A stretch of 22,347 nucleotides of DNA from Gemmatimonadota bacterium (GCA_029863105.1 JAOTWC010000003.1:1-22347), one strand, 5' to 3'. Positions 15,332-22,347 are shown, numbered from the stretch's first letter. The notes: a model not told the origin generated them from the sequence alone. Numbers and translations: made by a program.

Positions 15332-15580
15332 TCAACCGATCTTCGCCTCGATCAGATCGACCGCATCGCCGATCGTGTTCACCGAGTCGGCGTCTTCGTC
15401 TTCGACCTCGATGTCGAATTCGTCCTCGAACTCGAGGATCACATCGACCAACCGAGCCGAGTTCACCTTGAGGTCTTCAAGGATATTTGTTTCGGGACCG
15501 GCCGTCTCGAGCGCGTCCTTGTTCTTGGCAAACGGACGGACGATCTCCACGACCTTGGCTAGGATTTCCTCTCGGGTCAC
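15332..15580 (-). CDS. Acyl carrier protein
   Basis: An 82-residue acidic protein starting at GTG 15580, with AAGGAGAG 6 nt upstream. It has the four-helix carrier pattern, with the phosphopantetheine attachment serine at Ser41 in VNSARLVDVILEFEDEFDIE. In canonical AcpP the site is DSL; here Asp is Asn40 and Leu is Ala42, which marks it as a specialised carrier rather than the housekeeping one. It would shuttle the growing chain between the KAS, dehydratase and reductase enzymes of this operon. It lies 54 bp after KAS II, the only sizeable gap within the operon, and has the operon's best ribosome site, consistent with a need for more carrier than enzyme. The carrier call is very confident; the assignment to the neighbouring enzymes is inferred from the operon. 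Confidence 0.93.
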   Translation of the reverse strand: MTREEILAKVVEIVRPFAKNKDALETAGPETNILEDLKVNSARLVDVILEFEDEFDIEVEDEDADSVNTIGDAVDLIEAKIG

Positions 15581-15586
15581 ACTCGT

Positions 15587-15594
15587 CTCTCCTT
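15587..15594 (-). promoter_or_regulatory. Strong Shine-Dalgarno of the acyl carrier protein gene
   Basis: The minus strand reads AAGGAGAG, 6 nt before the GTG start at 15580. It supports GTG as start and suggests higher translation than for the overlapping genes upstream. Confidence 0.65.
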
Positions 15595-15634
15595 AACTGG
15601 TCTCTGCCCGCCAGTCGGCGAGCCACATGACAAT

Positions 15635-16927
15635 CTACACGCTCGGAGCTGAATCGGACCACCTTCGGAAGACGAGACACGCGTTCACGTCGCCAAATCC
15701 GAAGCCTGACTTGACGATCGTCCGCAGTTCGGGCATCTCCCGTAACTCGTGAGGAATCGACCCGCCGAACGGTTCGATCTCGGGATGTACGTCCTCGCAG
15801 TTGACGCTCGGATGCACATAACCGCCCTGCAACATGAGCAGACAGGCCACCGCTTCCAGCGCGCCCGCCGCACCGAGACCATGTCCGATCATCGACTTCG
15901 TCGAATGGATGATCGGGAAGTTGTCCGGGTCCCGGTCCAGAGCCTTCGACCAGGCGCGCACTTCGGCCGGATCCGCGCCCGTCGCCGTCAGGTGGCCGTT
16001 GATCACGTCGATCTCCAGCGGGTCGATGCCCGCGTCCTCGACCGCCTGCCGAATGCAGCGCTGCACGCTGACCGGGTTCGGCGCGGTCATGCTGCCACCC
16101 TGCCGGTGGCCCCCGCAGTTCACGGCGCCGCCGAGAATCTCGGCATAGATGCGGGCGTTGCGCGCGACGGCATGATCGAGACTTTCAAGGTGCAGGACTG
16201 CCGATCCGCTGCCGGCAATGAACCCGCCGGCCGTTGCACTCATCGGCCGGGAAGCACGTTCGGGTTCGTCGTTGTGCGTACGGCACAAGACGCGCATGGA
16301 ATCGAAGCCCGACCAGATGTAGTGGCTCGCCCCCTCCGTGCCGCCGCACAGCATCCGCTCGGCGAGTCCCGCTCGAATCCGCTCCATTCCGTCGAGGATC
16401 GCCTCGCTGCCCGTGCTGCAGGCGCTCGAATTCGCGGTGACCTTGTTGCCGAGTGCCAGTTGACCCGACACCCGCGCGGAGACGCCGCTCGCCATAACCT
16501 GTTCGACGAGCGTGCTGCCGAGTCGCCGAACTCGACCGGCGTCGACCATCGGCACCAGTCGCTCACCGACGGTGTCGAGTCCGCCGATCCCCGTGCCGAT
16601 GATGGCGCCCGCTTCCCAGAATACGTGATCGTCTCCGGGCGCCGGCCGATCGTAGCCGGCGTCTGTCCAGGCGTCGGCCGCCGCGATGCAGCCGAAGCGA
16701 TGGCTCGAATTCATGGCCATCAGTTCGTCTTCCGCGAAATATTGCTCGGCGATCTCGTCGGACCCCTGCGGAACGCCGGCAACCGTGCAGGCGAACTTCG
16801 CCTCGGCCATCTGTTCGTTGTGCCGAAGACCCGACGTTCCGGTTCGCAACGCCTGGTCATAGGCTTCGAGCCCGATTCCGTTCGGGGCAACGATGCCCAT
16901 TCCGGTCACCACGACGCGTCGCTTCAA
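15635..16927 (-). CDS. Beta-ketoacyl-ACP synthase, KAS I/II (FabF-like) type
   Basis: A 430-residue thiolase-fold condensing enzyme starting at TTG 16927, which overlaps the upstream stop as TTGA. The Cys-His-His triad is visible: Cys170 in SSACSTGSEA, His312 in NGHLTATGADPAE (usually NAHGTST) and His349 in KSMIGHGLGAAGA, with Lys344. VVVTGMG at the N-terminus is also typical. It elongates acyl-ACP with malonyl-ACP by decarboxylative condensation. The HLTAT variant and the ACP-type operon place it in a specialised subgroup rather than housekeeping FabF. The dehydratase genes immediately upstream and the ACP downstream make up the cycle with it. The catalytic residues are intact, so it is not a chain-length-factor-like decarboxylase, where Cys is replaced by Gln. 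Substrate chain length is unknown. Confidence 0.92.
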   Translation of the reverse strand: MKRRVVVTGMGIVAPNGIGLEAYDQALRTGTSGLRHNEQMAEAKFACTVAGVPQGSDEIAEQYFAEDELMAMNSSHRFGCIAAADAWTDAGYDRPAPGDDHVFWEAGAIIGTGIGGLDTVGERLVPMVDAGRVRRLGSTLVEQVMASGVSARVSGQLALGNKVTANSSACSTGSEAILDGMERIRAGLAERMLCGGTEGASHYIWSGFDSMRVLCRTHNDEPERASRPMSATAGGFIAGSGSAVLHLESLDHAVARNARIYAEILGGAVNCGGHRQGGSMTAPNPVSVQRCIRQAVEDAGIDPLEIDVINGHLTATGADPAEVRAWSKALDRDPDNFPIIHSTKSMIGHGLGAAGALEAVACLLMLQGGYVHPSVNCEDVHPEIEPFGGSIPHELREMPELRTIVKSGFGFGDVNACLVFRRWSDSAPSV

Positions 16928-17394
16928 AGCTCGACTCCCATACCTGAAATCGTGGCGGCGCAGACGATCGAGCCGTCCGCGAGCCGCATCTCGGCCTCGG
17001 ACCGCAGCTTGCCCCGCCGGTAGAACACCTTTTGCGCGCTGATGATCACTTCCGTTCCCGGCCGGACGACTCCCGAGAACTCGACCTCGGCATCGGCGAA
17101 CAGGGCGACACGCCGAGCCACTTCGGCCCGACCGCCCTCCAGAGCCAGCAGGTAGATACCCAGCGCCACGACACCGACCTGCGCGATCGACTCGAGCAGG
17201 ATCACGCCGGGCGTCACCGGGTTGCCGGGAAAGTGGCCACGATAGAAATCGGCCTCCGGTCGAAACGTGTAGCGGGCGCTGATCGAATCCTCGTCGACGC
17301 TCAGAATCTCGTCCACGAACCGAAACGGCTCCTGCTGGGGGAGCAGGTCGAGGACTTCAGCCGGGCTGAGCCGGATCCCGATCGCCTCGCTCAT
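16924..17394 (-). CDS. FabZ-like 3-hydroxyacyl-ACP dehydratase (hotdog fold)
   Basis: A 156-residue protein starting at ATG 17394, with the start fused to the upstream stop as ATGA. LPQQEPFRFVDEIL (18-31) and GHFPGNPVTPGVILLESIAQ (53-72) are FabZ signatures; catalytic His54 and Glu68 are 14 residues apart as in known FabZ enzymes. It would dehydrate 3-hydroxyacyl-ACP to trans-2-enoyl-ACP in the cytoplasm. It is the second dehydratase of the operon, directly after a FabA-like one, so the two probably act on different intermediates. Alternatively it could be an acyl-ACP thioesterase-like hotdog protein, but the His/Glu pair favours a dehydratase. Confidence 0.88.
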   Translation of the reverse strand: MSEAIGIRLSPAEVLDLLPQQEPFRFVDEILSVDEDSISARYTFRPEADFYRGHFPGNPVTPGVILLESIAQVGVVALGIYLLALEGGRAEVARRVALFADAEVEFSGVVRPGTEVIISAQKVFYRRGKLRSEAEMRLADGSIVCAATISGMGVEL

Positions 17395-17975
17395 GTCTCG
17401 ATCCGCCCGCCGCGGGAATTGGCCGACGGCCAGGGGTAATCCGGGTAGTCGATTCCCCGGAATACGCCGACCTTGGCCCGCTTGAGATCGTAGATCTCCG
17501 ATCCGTCCACGAGCACGCGGGCGTCGCCGATCGCGATCGCCGAGTCGGCCAGTTCCTGGTAGCGCTTGATGTCGACCTCATAACGAACCACGGCATCGTG
17601 GGGCCGGATCTGACCGGAGAACTCGATTTCGCCGCAGCCGAGAGCCCGGCCCGTGCCGAGGGCACCCCGCCAGGCGCAGTAGAATCCGATCAACTGCCAC
17701 ACGGCGTCCACCCCCAGGCAGCCGGGCTGTACCGGGTCGCCGAGGAAGTGGCAGTGAAAGAACCAGGCGTCGAGGCTGACATCCTGCTCGGCGACAATGC
17801 GACCTCGCCGTCCGTCCCCCGTGATCTCGAGGATGCGATCGACCATCATCATCGGCGGAGTCGGGAGCCGCGCCGAGAAGCCGTCGGGTGCATCGCTCAC
17901 GAGCCGTCCGTAGGCCATGGCGAGCAATTCGTCGCGGCTGAAGTGGGAGCGCTCCAGAAACTCGGCGTACGTCAA
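17391..17975 (-). CDS. FabA-like 3-hydroxydecanoyl-ACP dehydratase/isomerase
   Basis: A 194-residue hotdog protein starting at TTG 17975, where TTGA overlaps the KAS III stop; a longer open frame upstream is a shadow of KAS III. The core WFFHCHFLGDPVQPG followed by CLGVDAVWQLIGF is the FabA signature, with catalytic His76 and Asp90 14 residues apart; Asp rather than Glu separates it from FabZ. RALGCGEIEFSGQI also matches FabA. E. coli FabA dehydrates 3-hydroxydecanoyl-ACP and isomerises trans-2 to cis-3-decenoyl-ACP, the branch point of anaerobic unsaturated fatty acid synthesis. Whether this copy isomerises is unknown. It is about 20 residues longer than E. coli FabA, mainly a C-terminal tail (DYPDYPWPSANSRGG). 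The partner KAS II two genes downstream could elongate a cis-3 product. Confidence 0.9.
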   Translation of the reverse strand: MTYAEFLERSHFSRDELLAMAYGRLVSDAPDGFSARLPTPPMMMVDRILEITGDGRRGRIVAEQDVSLDAWFFHCHFLGDPVQPGCLGVDAVWQLIGFYCAWRGALGTGRALGCGEIEFSGQIRPHDAVVRYEVDIKRYQELADSAIAIGDARVLVDGSEIYDLKRAKVGVFRGIDYPDYPWPSANSRGGRIET

Positions 17976-18967
17976 GCCGCGTCTCCAAACCGCATCACAT
18001 AGCCCGACCAGGTGAGTCCGCTGCCGACGCCGACGAGCGCCACGTCGTCGCCTGGCCGCCAGGAATCCCATCGCATCGAAACCACTCCCGGCGCGCCCGC
18101 GGCCCCCGTGTTTCCGAAATCGACCACGTTGTGGTGGTGACGTGCTTCCTCGATGTCGGCCTGCCGGCAGACGGTCTCGAGCATCCGCAGGTTCGCCTGG
18201 TGTCCGACGAAGTGAAACGGTCGGCCCTCGGTCTCGTGGGCTTTCCGAAGCTGCCGGAGCACGCGGATCGTCTTCTTGACCGCGAACATCTGAACCGTCC
18301 GCCCCTCCTGCCCGAAATGCCCGAAGTGCGGCACGGTGACCTTGTCGGCGCCCGCCGGGCTGGACTGGAGTACGTTGCCGAGGATCTCGACGCGCGACGG
18401 CACGCGGGTCGAGACGACGGCGGCTGTCGTTCCGTCTCCCCACAGCACGGCGGCCGACCGATCGGAATAGTCGACGGTCGTCGTGAGGCTCTCCGGCGTC
18501 ACGAGCAGCACGAACTCCGGGACTTCCTCCGGCCGCATCATCGACAGCATGAACAGCGCCACGTGGAAGCTCGTGCAGGCGGAGTTGATGTCGAACGATG
18601 GCGCTTCGATTCCCAGGCGCTCCGCGATCATGCATGCGTCAGCGGGGGACATGTGATCGGGGCAGCTGGATCCTGCGATCACCATTCCGACGTCATCCGC
18701 CGCGATCCCGGCCCGCTCCAGCGCCATGTTCGCCGCCAGGTGCCCGGTGTCGGCATGTGAATACTCCGCCGCCTCGAGTGCCTCCATGAGATTCCGGTTC
18801 CGTGTCTGCCGGATATAGTCCAACGGCAGGACGGTGCGGCGGGTGTCGATCCCGACCCGCTCGTCGATCCACTCGGCGTTGGTCCCGATGTCCAGATCCG
18901 TCAGGAACTGGTTGCTGATCTCGTTCTTCGGGTGGAAATGGCCGAGACCGTGCATGTAGAGGCTCAT
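17972..18967 (-). CDS. Beta-ketoacyl-ACP synthase III (FabH-like)
   Basis: A 331-residue protein starting at ATG 18967, overlapping the upstream stop as ATGA; an in-frame extension upstream to 19027 lies in the reductase gene and is unlikely. The KAS III triad is present: Cys131 in NSACTSF, His256 in VGHQANLRML and Asn286 in GNTGAAG. The C-terminal GVGSGLTWSGYVMRFG is also typical of FabH. The family primes fatty acid synthesis by condensing an acyl-CoA with malonyl-ACP, though some members prime secondary pathways with unusual starters or form ester or beta-lactone bonds. Being second in an operon with its own ACP, it probably selects the starter unit. The starter cannot be predicted from this sequence alone. 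Confidence 0.92.
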   Translation of the reverse strand: MSLYMHGLGHFHPKNEISNQFLTDLDIGTNAEWIDERVGIDTRRTVLPLDYIRQTRNRNLMEALEAAEYSHADTGHLAANMALERAGIAADDVGMVIAGSSCPDHMSPADACMIAERLGIEAPSFDINSACTSFHVALFMLSMMRPEEVPEFVLLVTPESLTTTVDYSDRSAAVLWGDGTTAAVVSTRVPSRVEILGNVLQSSPAGADKVTVPHFGHFGQEGRTVQMFAVKKTIRVLRQLRKAHETEGRPFHFVGHQANLRMLETVCRQADIEEARHHHNVVDFGNTGAAGAPGVVSMRWDSWRPGDDVALVGVGSGLTWSGYVMRFGDAA

Positions 18968-19917
18968 CTGGACAATCCCGAAATCCGCTCTCCACCGTCC
19001 ACGCGTATGATGGCTCCGTTGATCCACGCGGCTTCGGGCAGGGACAGCAGGTAGATGGCATCCGCCACGTCGGCGGGCGTCGTCAGCCGACCGAACGGAT
19101 TCCTGGTTCTCGCTTGTGCTTTCAAATTCTGACTGCCTGGAATCGCCCGCAACGCGGGCGTATCGGTGACACCCGCCTGGACGATGTTCGAGCGGATTCC
19201 CATGTGGGCCATCTCGACGGCGATCGATCTCGATACCGATTCGAGCGCGACCTTCGCGGCCGCAACGGCGGCATACCCCTTCCAGGCCACTTCGTTGCCC
19301 TCGCTGGTCATGCCGAGGACGCGTGCGTCATCGGCGAACAGACTCCGATTGCGCAGCTCCCGGGTCCAGGTCAGCAAGCTGGTCCCCATCGCGTAGATCG
19401 TCCGGGCCACGTCGTCGTCTTCGAGAAGCCGGTCCTGGGCGTAGGCTGGCGCCGCCGCGATTCCCTGTACGCCGTCGACGTCCTCCTCCTGGAACAACGC
19501 GTCAGCGGCCTGGCGCAGGTCCTCCGCGGGCACGTTCAGCTCTGCGGCGAGCCGCCGGGTCGCCTCGTCCGATGCCGCCGCCTCCGACGCGATCAGTTTC
19601 AGGTTGCCGAACGCGATCGAGTGCATCAGCAGACGCACGCGCCCATCCGGGCCGAGCACATTCGCCAGCTCGTCGAGGATCTCCGCCTGGACCTCAGGGT
19701 TCAGCGCGTCTTTGTTGAACGAAGCGAACGAAACGCCACGCCCGCGAATTGCCTCGAATTCGGGTTCGATCCGTTGCATCGCGCCCCGCCGGTCACGATG
19801 CACCACGCAGACATTCAGGCCGTGCCGCGACAGCTTGTGCGCGGCGGCCAGGCCAAATCCGCTGGAGCCGCCAAGGATCAGTGCCCACTCGTGCTTACCG
19901 TAGGGGCCGTCGGACAT
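18964..19917 (-). CDS. Enoyl-ACP reductase-like short-chain dehydrogenase (FabI/FabL type)
   Basis: A 317-residue SDR starting at ATG 19917, with GGGAG a few bases upstream. GGSSGFG (16-22) is the nucleotide-binding loop, LMHSIAFGN (97-105) is FabI-like, and Tyr215-x6-Lys222 in GYAAVAAAKVALE is the enoyl-reductase spacing, unlike the YxxxK of ketoreductases. NIVQAGVTDTPALRAIPG and WINGAIIRVDGGE complete the fold. It would reduce trans-2-enoyl-ACP with NAD(P)H in the last step of the cycle. It is about 50 residues longer than E. coli FabI; the extra length is a charged insert around residues 110-170. It is the first gene of the operon, so the promoter should lie upstream of 19917. A ketoreductase role cannot be excluded, since no FabG is nearby. 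Confidence 0.87.
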   Translation of the reverse strand: MSDGPYGKHEWALILGGSSGFGLAAAHKLSRHGLNVCVVHRDRRGAMQRIEPEFEAIRGRGVSFASFNKDALNPEVQAEILDELANVLGPDGRVRLLMHSIAFGNLKLIASEAAASDEATRRLAAELNVPAEDLRQAADALFQEEDVDGVQGIAAAPAYAQDRLLEDDDVARTIYAMGTSLLTWTRELRNRSLFADDARVLGMTSEGNEVAWKGYAAVAAAKVALESVSRSIAVEMAHMGIRSNIVQAGVTDTPALRAIPGSQNLKAQARTRNPFGRLTTPADVADAIYLLSLPEAAWINGAIIRVDGGERISGLSR

Positions 19918-19958
19918 CTATTCACTCCCGGAGAGTTCGCGTCGAGCGACAAACTACA

Positions 19959-19988
19959 AGAATACGCAACCCGCGTGCGCCGGATCAA
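19959..19988 (-). promoter_or_regulatory. Possible promoter of the fatty-acid operon
   Basis: On the minus strand TTGATC (19988-19983) and TATTCT (19964-19959) are 18 bp apart, each 4/6 to the sigma-70 consensus, ending 42 bp before the ATG at 19917. It lies in the 194-bp gap between this operon and the divergent kup gene. The match is modest and could be chance. Confidence 0.3.
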
Positions 19989-20111
19989 GAACAACGAGGA
20001 GATGCGAAACTACGGCCGGATGCTACGGGGTGTTGCGCAGACTCCTGACACCGCACAAGCTCCGGACATTCCAGACGGCTGCGACATCAGGATTGGGAAG
20101 GGCGGTTCGAC

Positions 20112-22022
20112 TTGGACCCACATGGCTCCGACGGCCACACGCGCGGCGTGAAGCCGAAAGGGAAGTACCTGGCGTTCCTGTCGCTCGCCGCCCTTGGTGT
20201 GGTGTACGGTGATATCGGTACGAGCCCGATCTACGCGCTCCGCGAGTCGCTGCACGGTTCGTATGGGCTCGCGCACACCGAGGCGACCGTACTCGGCATT
20301 CTGTCGCTGATCTTCTGGTCGCTGATCATCGTGATCTCGATCAAGTACCTCGGGTTCGTGATGCTCGCGGACAACCGGGGAGAGGGCGGGATCATCGCGC
20401 TGACCGCGCTCGTCAGCCCCCGCGCCCGCTCATCGGAGCGCGGCACGAAACTGCTGGTGATGGCGGGCCTGTTCGGGGCCGCCCTGCTGTATGGCGACAG
20501 CATGATCACACCGGCGATTTCGGTGCTGAGTGCCATCGAGGGCCTGGAATTCATCACGCCGATCTTTTCCCCTTACGTCATCCCGATCACCGTGCTGATT
20601 CTCGTCGGCCTGTTCAGCCTGCAGAGTCGGGGTACGGCCAGAGTCGGGGCGATTTTCGGTCCGATCGTGCTGCTCTGGTTCCTGACGCTCGGTGTGCTGG
20701 GACTGAGCAAGATCATCGAGAATCCCTCCGTATTCGTGGCGATGAACCCGTTGTACGCCATCCAGTTCTTCGCCGAGAACGGGATTCGGGGCTTCCTGGT
20801 GTTGGGCAGCGTGTTTCTCGTCGTCACGGGCGGCGAGGCGCTGTACGCCGACATGGGACACTTCGGAACGCGGCCGATTCGGCTCACCTGGTTCACCATC
20901 GTGCTGCCGGGCCTGTTGCTGAATTACTTCGGCCAGGGTGCCATGGTCATCGCGCACCCGGAGACCATGGAGCACCCGTTCTTCATGATGGCGCCGAGCT
21001 GGGCCCTGATTCCGCTGATCATCCTGACGACCGCCGCCACCGTCATCGCATCCCAGGCGGTGATCTCGGGCGCGTTTTCACTGACGCGCCAGGCCGTGCA
21101 GCTCGGCTACCTGCCGCGGGTCGGGGTCAGCCACACGTCGGAGAAGGAAATCGGCCAGATCTACATCCCGGGCATCAACTGGCTCCTCATGCTGGCGTCG
21201 ATCGGTCTCGTGATCGGGTTCCGGTCATCCAGCAACCTGGCGTCGGCTTACGGTGTCGCCGTGACGACGGACATGGTGTTCACGACGATCCTGTTCGCGT
21301 TCGTGGCCCGCAAGCGGCTTGGTTGGCCGGCCTGGGCCGCGGCGGCGATCATCCTGGCGTTTCTCGGTATCGACCTCGCCTTCTGGGGGGCGAATCTGCC
21401 GAAGGTTCCGCACGGAGGCTGGTTCCCGCTCATTGTGGCCTTGGGCCTGTTCGCGGTCATGACGACCTGGCGGAAAGGCCGTTCCGTGCTCTACAAGATG
21501 CTCGCCGAGCGCACGCTGCCGGTCGATCTGTTCCTTCAGAGCATCAGCCGAAATCCACCGATCCGCGTGCCCGGCACGGCGGTGTACATGCACGGGGGGC
21601 GCGACGCGACGCCACCGGCGCTGTTGCACAACCTGAAGCACAACAAGGTGCTCCATGAGAAGGTGATCCTGCTGAGCGTGCAGACGAAGGAAGTGCCCTA
21701 CGTGTCTCGAGAGGACAGGATTTCCATCGAGGATCTCGAGGGAGGGATAGTTCGGGTCGGCGTGTCTTACGGGTTCGCGCAGAATCCGCACATCCCGGCG
21801 GCACTCGCCAGCGCTGACGCCAAGGGCCTCCTCGACTTCAAACCCATGGAGACGACGTATTTCCTGGGTCGCGAGAGCCTGATCACTTCGAAGAAACGGC
21901 CGCTCATTCGATGGCGCGCCTGGTTGTTTGCCCTGTTGTCGCGGAACGCGACCGGGGCGACGGACTTCTTCCAGCTTCCGCCGAACCGCGTGGTCGAGCT
22001 GGGAACGCAGCTGGAGATCTGA
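20112..22022 (+). CDS. kup: Kup-type potassium uptake transporter
   Basis: A 636-residue membrane protein. The family signature GVVYGDIGTSPIYALRE lies at about residues 29-45, followed by around 12 hydrophobic helices and a soluble C-terminal domain from about residue 455 (VPGTAVYMHGG, HNKVLHEKVILLSVQT, NATGATDFFQLPPNRVVELGTQLEI), as in E. coli Kup. DNRGEGGIIALTAL and the TGGEALYADMGHFG motif in the middle are also conserved. It imports K+, probably with protons, across the inner membrane. The start is uncertain: TTG 20112 has a purine-rich GGGAAGGGCGG upstream, whereas GTG 20148 gives an N-terminus nearer the usual Kup length. The gene is divergent from the fatty-acid operon and is followed after 18 bp by a small gene. 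Confidence 0.95.
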   Translation: MDPHGSDGHTRGVKPKGKYLAFLSLAALGVVYGDIGTSPIYALRESLHGSYGLAHTEATVLGILSLIFWSLIIVISIKYLGFVMLADNRGEGGIIALTALVSPRARSSERGTKLLVMAGLFGAALLYGDSMITPAISVLSAIEGLEFITPIFSPYVIPITVLILVGLFSLQSRGTARVGAIFGPIVLLWFLTLGVLGLSKIIENPSVFVAMNPLYAIQFFAENGIRGFLVLGSVFLVVTGGEALYADMGHFGTRPIRLTWFTIVLPGLLLNYFGQGAMVIAHPETMEHPFFMMAPSWALIPLIILTTAATVIASQAVISGAFSLTRQAVQLGYLPRVGVSHTSEKEIGQIYIPGINWLLMLASIGLVIGFRSSSNLASAYGVAVTTDMVFTTILFAFVARKRLGWPAWAAAAIILAFLGIDLAFWGANLPKVPHGGWFPLIVALGLFAVMTTWRKGRSVLYKMLAERTLPVDLFLQSISRNPPIRVPGTAVYMHGGRDATPPALLHNLKHNKVLHEKVILLSVQTKEVPYVSREDRISIEDLEGGIVRVGVSYGFAQNPHIPAALASADAKGLLDFKPMETTYFLGRESLITSKKRPLIRWRAWLFALLSRNATGATDFFQLPPNRVVELGTQLEI

Positions 22023-22040
22023 GAAAGGACTCGCGCGGCT

Positions 22041-22347
22041 ATGCTCCCTGAGTCAGACGTAGAGATCGCGATATCGAACATCGAAGCGGCGTTCGCCGGC
22101 CTGGAACCGCCCGGAGACGACCACCTGCTGCATCCCGAGGCGATGGACGACGTGGATGTGTTGGAGTTCTACGGGGCGCCCGAGTGGCAGTCCCTGCCAG
22201 ACGAGACGATGGTCCGGTGCTGGGCCGCTCACTATTTCTTCAGTGCTCAGGCCTTCCAATACTACATGCCGGCGTTCATGGTCTGGTCTCTGAGACACGC
22301 CGACACGATCGACTACACGCCGGAGAGCACGATCCGCGCGTTTGATC
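22041..22347 (+). CDS. Small acidic protein resembling DUF6714 (partial, cut by window end)
   Basis: An open frame runs from ATG 22041 to the window end without a stop, giving 102 residues. GAAAGGA at 22023-22029 is a plausible ribosome site. The protein is acidic with an aromatic-rich central part: VLEFYGAPEWQSLP, then AHYFFSAQAFQYYMPAFMVWSLR. The FYG...W then SAQAFQYYMPAF layout reminds me of the DUF6714 family, whose function is unknown; this is recognition by eye. There is no signal peptide. It is 18 bp downstream of kup on the same strand, so it may be co-transcribed. The codon use is like that of its neighbours, which supports a real gene. Confidence 0.7.
   Translation, partial: MLPESDVEIAISNIEAAFAGLEPPGDDHLLHPEAMDDVDVLEFYGAPEWQSLPDETMVRCWAAHYFFSAQAFQYYMPAFMVWSLRHADTIDYTPESTIRAFD

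Noticed and set aside
15749..17023. Plus-strand open frame of 424 codons opposite KAS II
   Set aside because: Antisense shadow; no ribosome site, Arg/His-rich, no domain.
17976..18635. Upstream extension of the FabA-like frame
   Set aside because: It is the shadow of the KAS III gene; FabA homology begins at the TTG at 17975, which overlaps the KAS III stop.
19114..20151. Plus-strand frame of 345 codons opposite the enoyl reductase gene
   Set aside because: Shadow over most of its length; only its last 49 codons outside the reductase gene were considered as a leader.

Overview
This 22.3 kb window is GC-rich, densely coding bacterial chromosome. It carries several exported c-type cytochromes, an outer-membrane barrel and signal peptides throughout, so the organism is a respiring Gram-negative (diderm) bacterium. 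The mix of paired-CXXCH cytochromes, exported M28 peptidases and Kup would suit a Gemmatimonadota-like or other environmental lineage, but this assignment is a guess from gene style. I see no rRNA, tRNA, CRISPR array, insertion sequence or phage gene.

Left part, plus strand (1-8499): the 3' end of one paired-CXXCH cytochrome is followed by a tetraheme paralogue, a hexaheme lipoprotein built from two triheme modules, and a large outer-membrane beta-barrel. This is the gene set expected of a porin-cytochrome electron conduit. A likely promoter at 3900-3929 then starts a second block: two tandem diheme cytochromes c, an exported M28-type peptidase with an altered metal ligand and a C-terminal FN3-like domain, and a membrane-anchored stand-alone glutamate-synthase-type FMN/[3Fe-4S] protein.

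Middle, minus strand (8493-13747): an unusual 1361-residue protein combines a degenerate MPN/JAMM-like N-terminal domain, about 1000 residues of Ala/Glu/Arg-rich coiled coil, one transmembrane helix and a small C-terminal domain. Downstream of it by 23 bp is a YcaQ/AlkX-type DNA glycosylase gene.

Right part, minus strand (13989-19917): a compact eight-gene operon encodes a nearly self-contained fatty-acid synthase system. In transcription order it is FabI-like reductase, KAS III, FabA-like dehydratase/isomerase, FabZ-like dehydratase, KAS II, acyl carrier protein, PlsC-type acyltransferase and 4'-phosphopantetheinyl transferase. The first five genes are joined by four-base stop/start overlaps (ATGA or TTGA) and the last two overlap by 26 bp. 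It has its own carrier, carrier-activating enzyme and acyl-transfer enzyme but no obvious ketoreductase (FabG) or malonyl transacylase (FabD), so it probably makes a special acyl chain for a lipid while borrowing those two steps. This operon and the MPN/coiled-coil protein are the best candidates for something undescribed.

Divergent from that operon (20112-22347, plus strand) lie a Kup-type potassium transporter and the start of a small protein resembling the DUF6714 family, cut by the window end.
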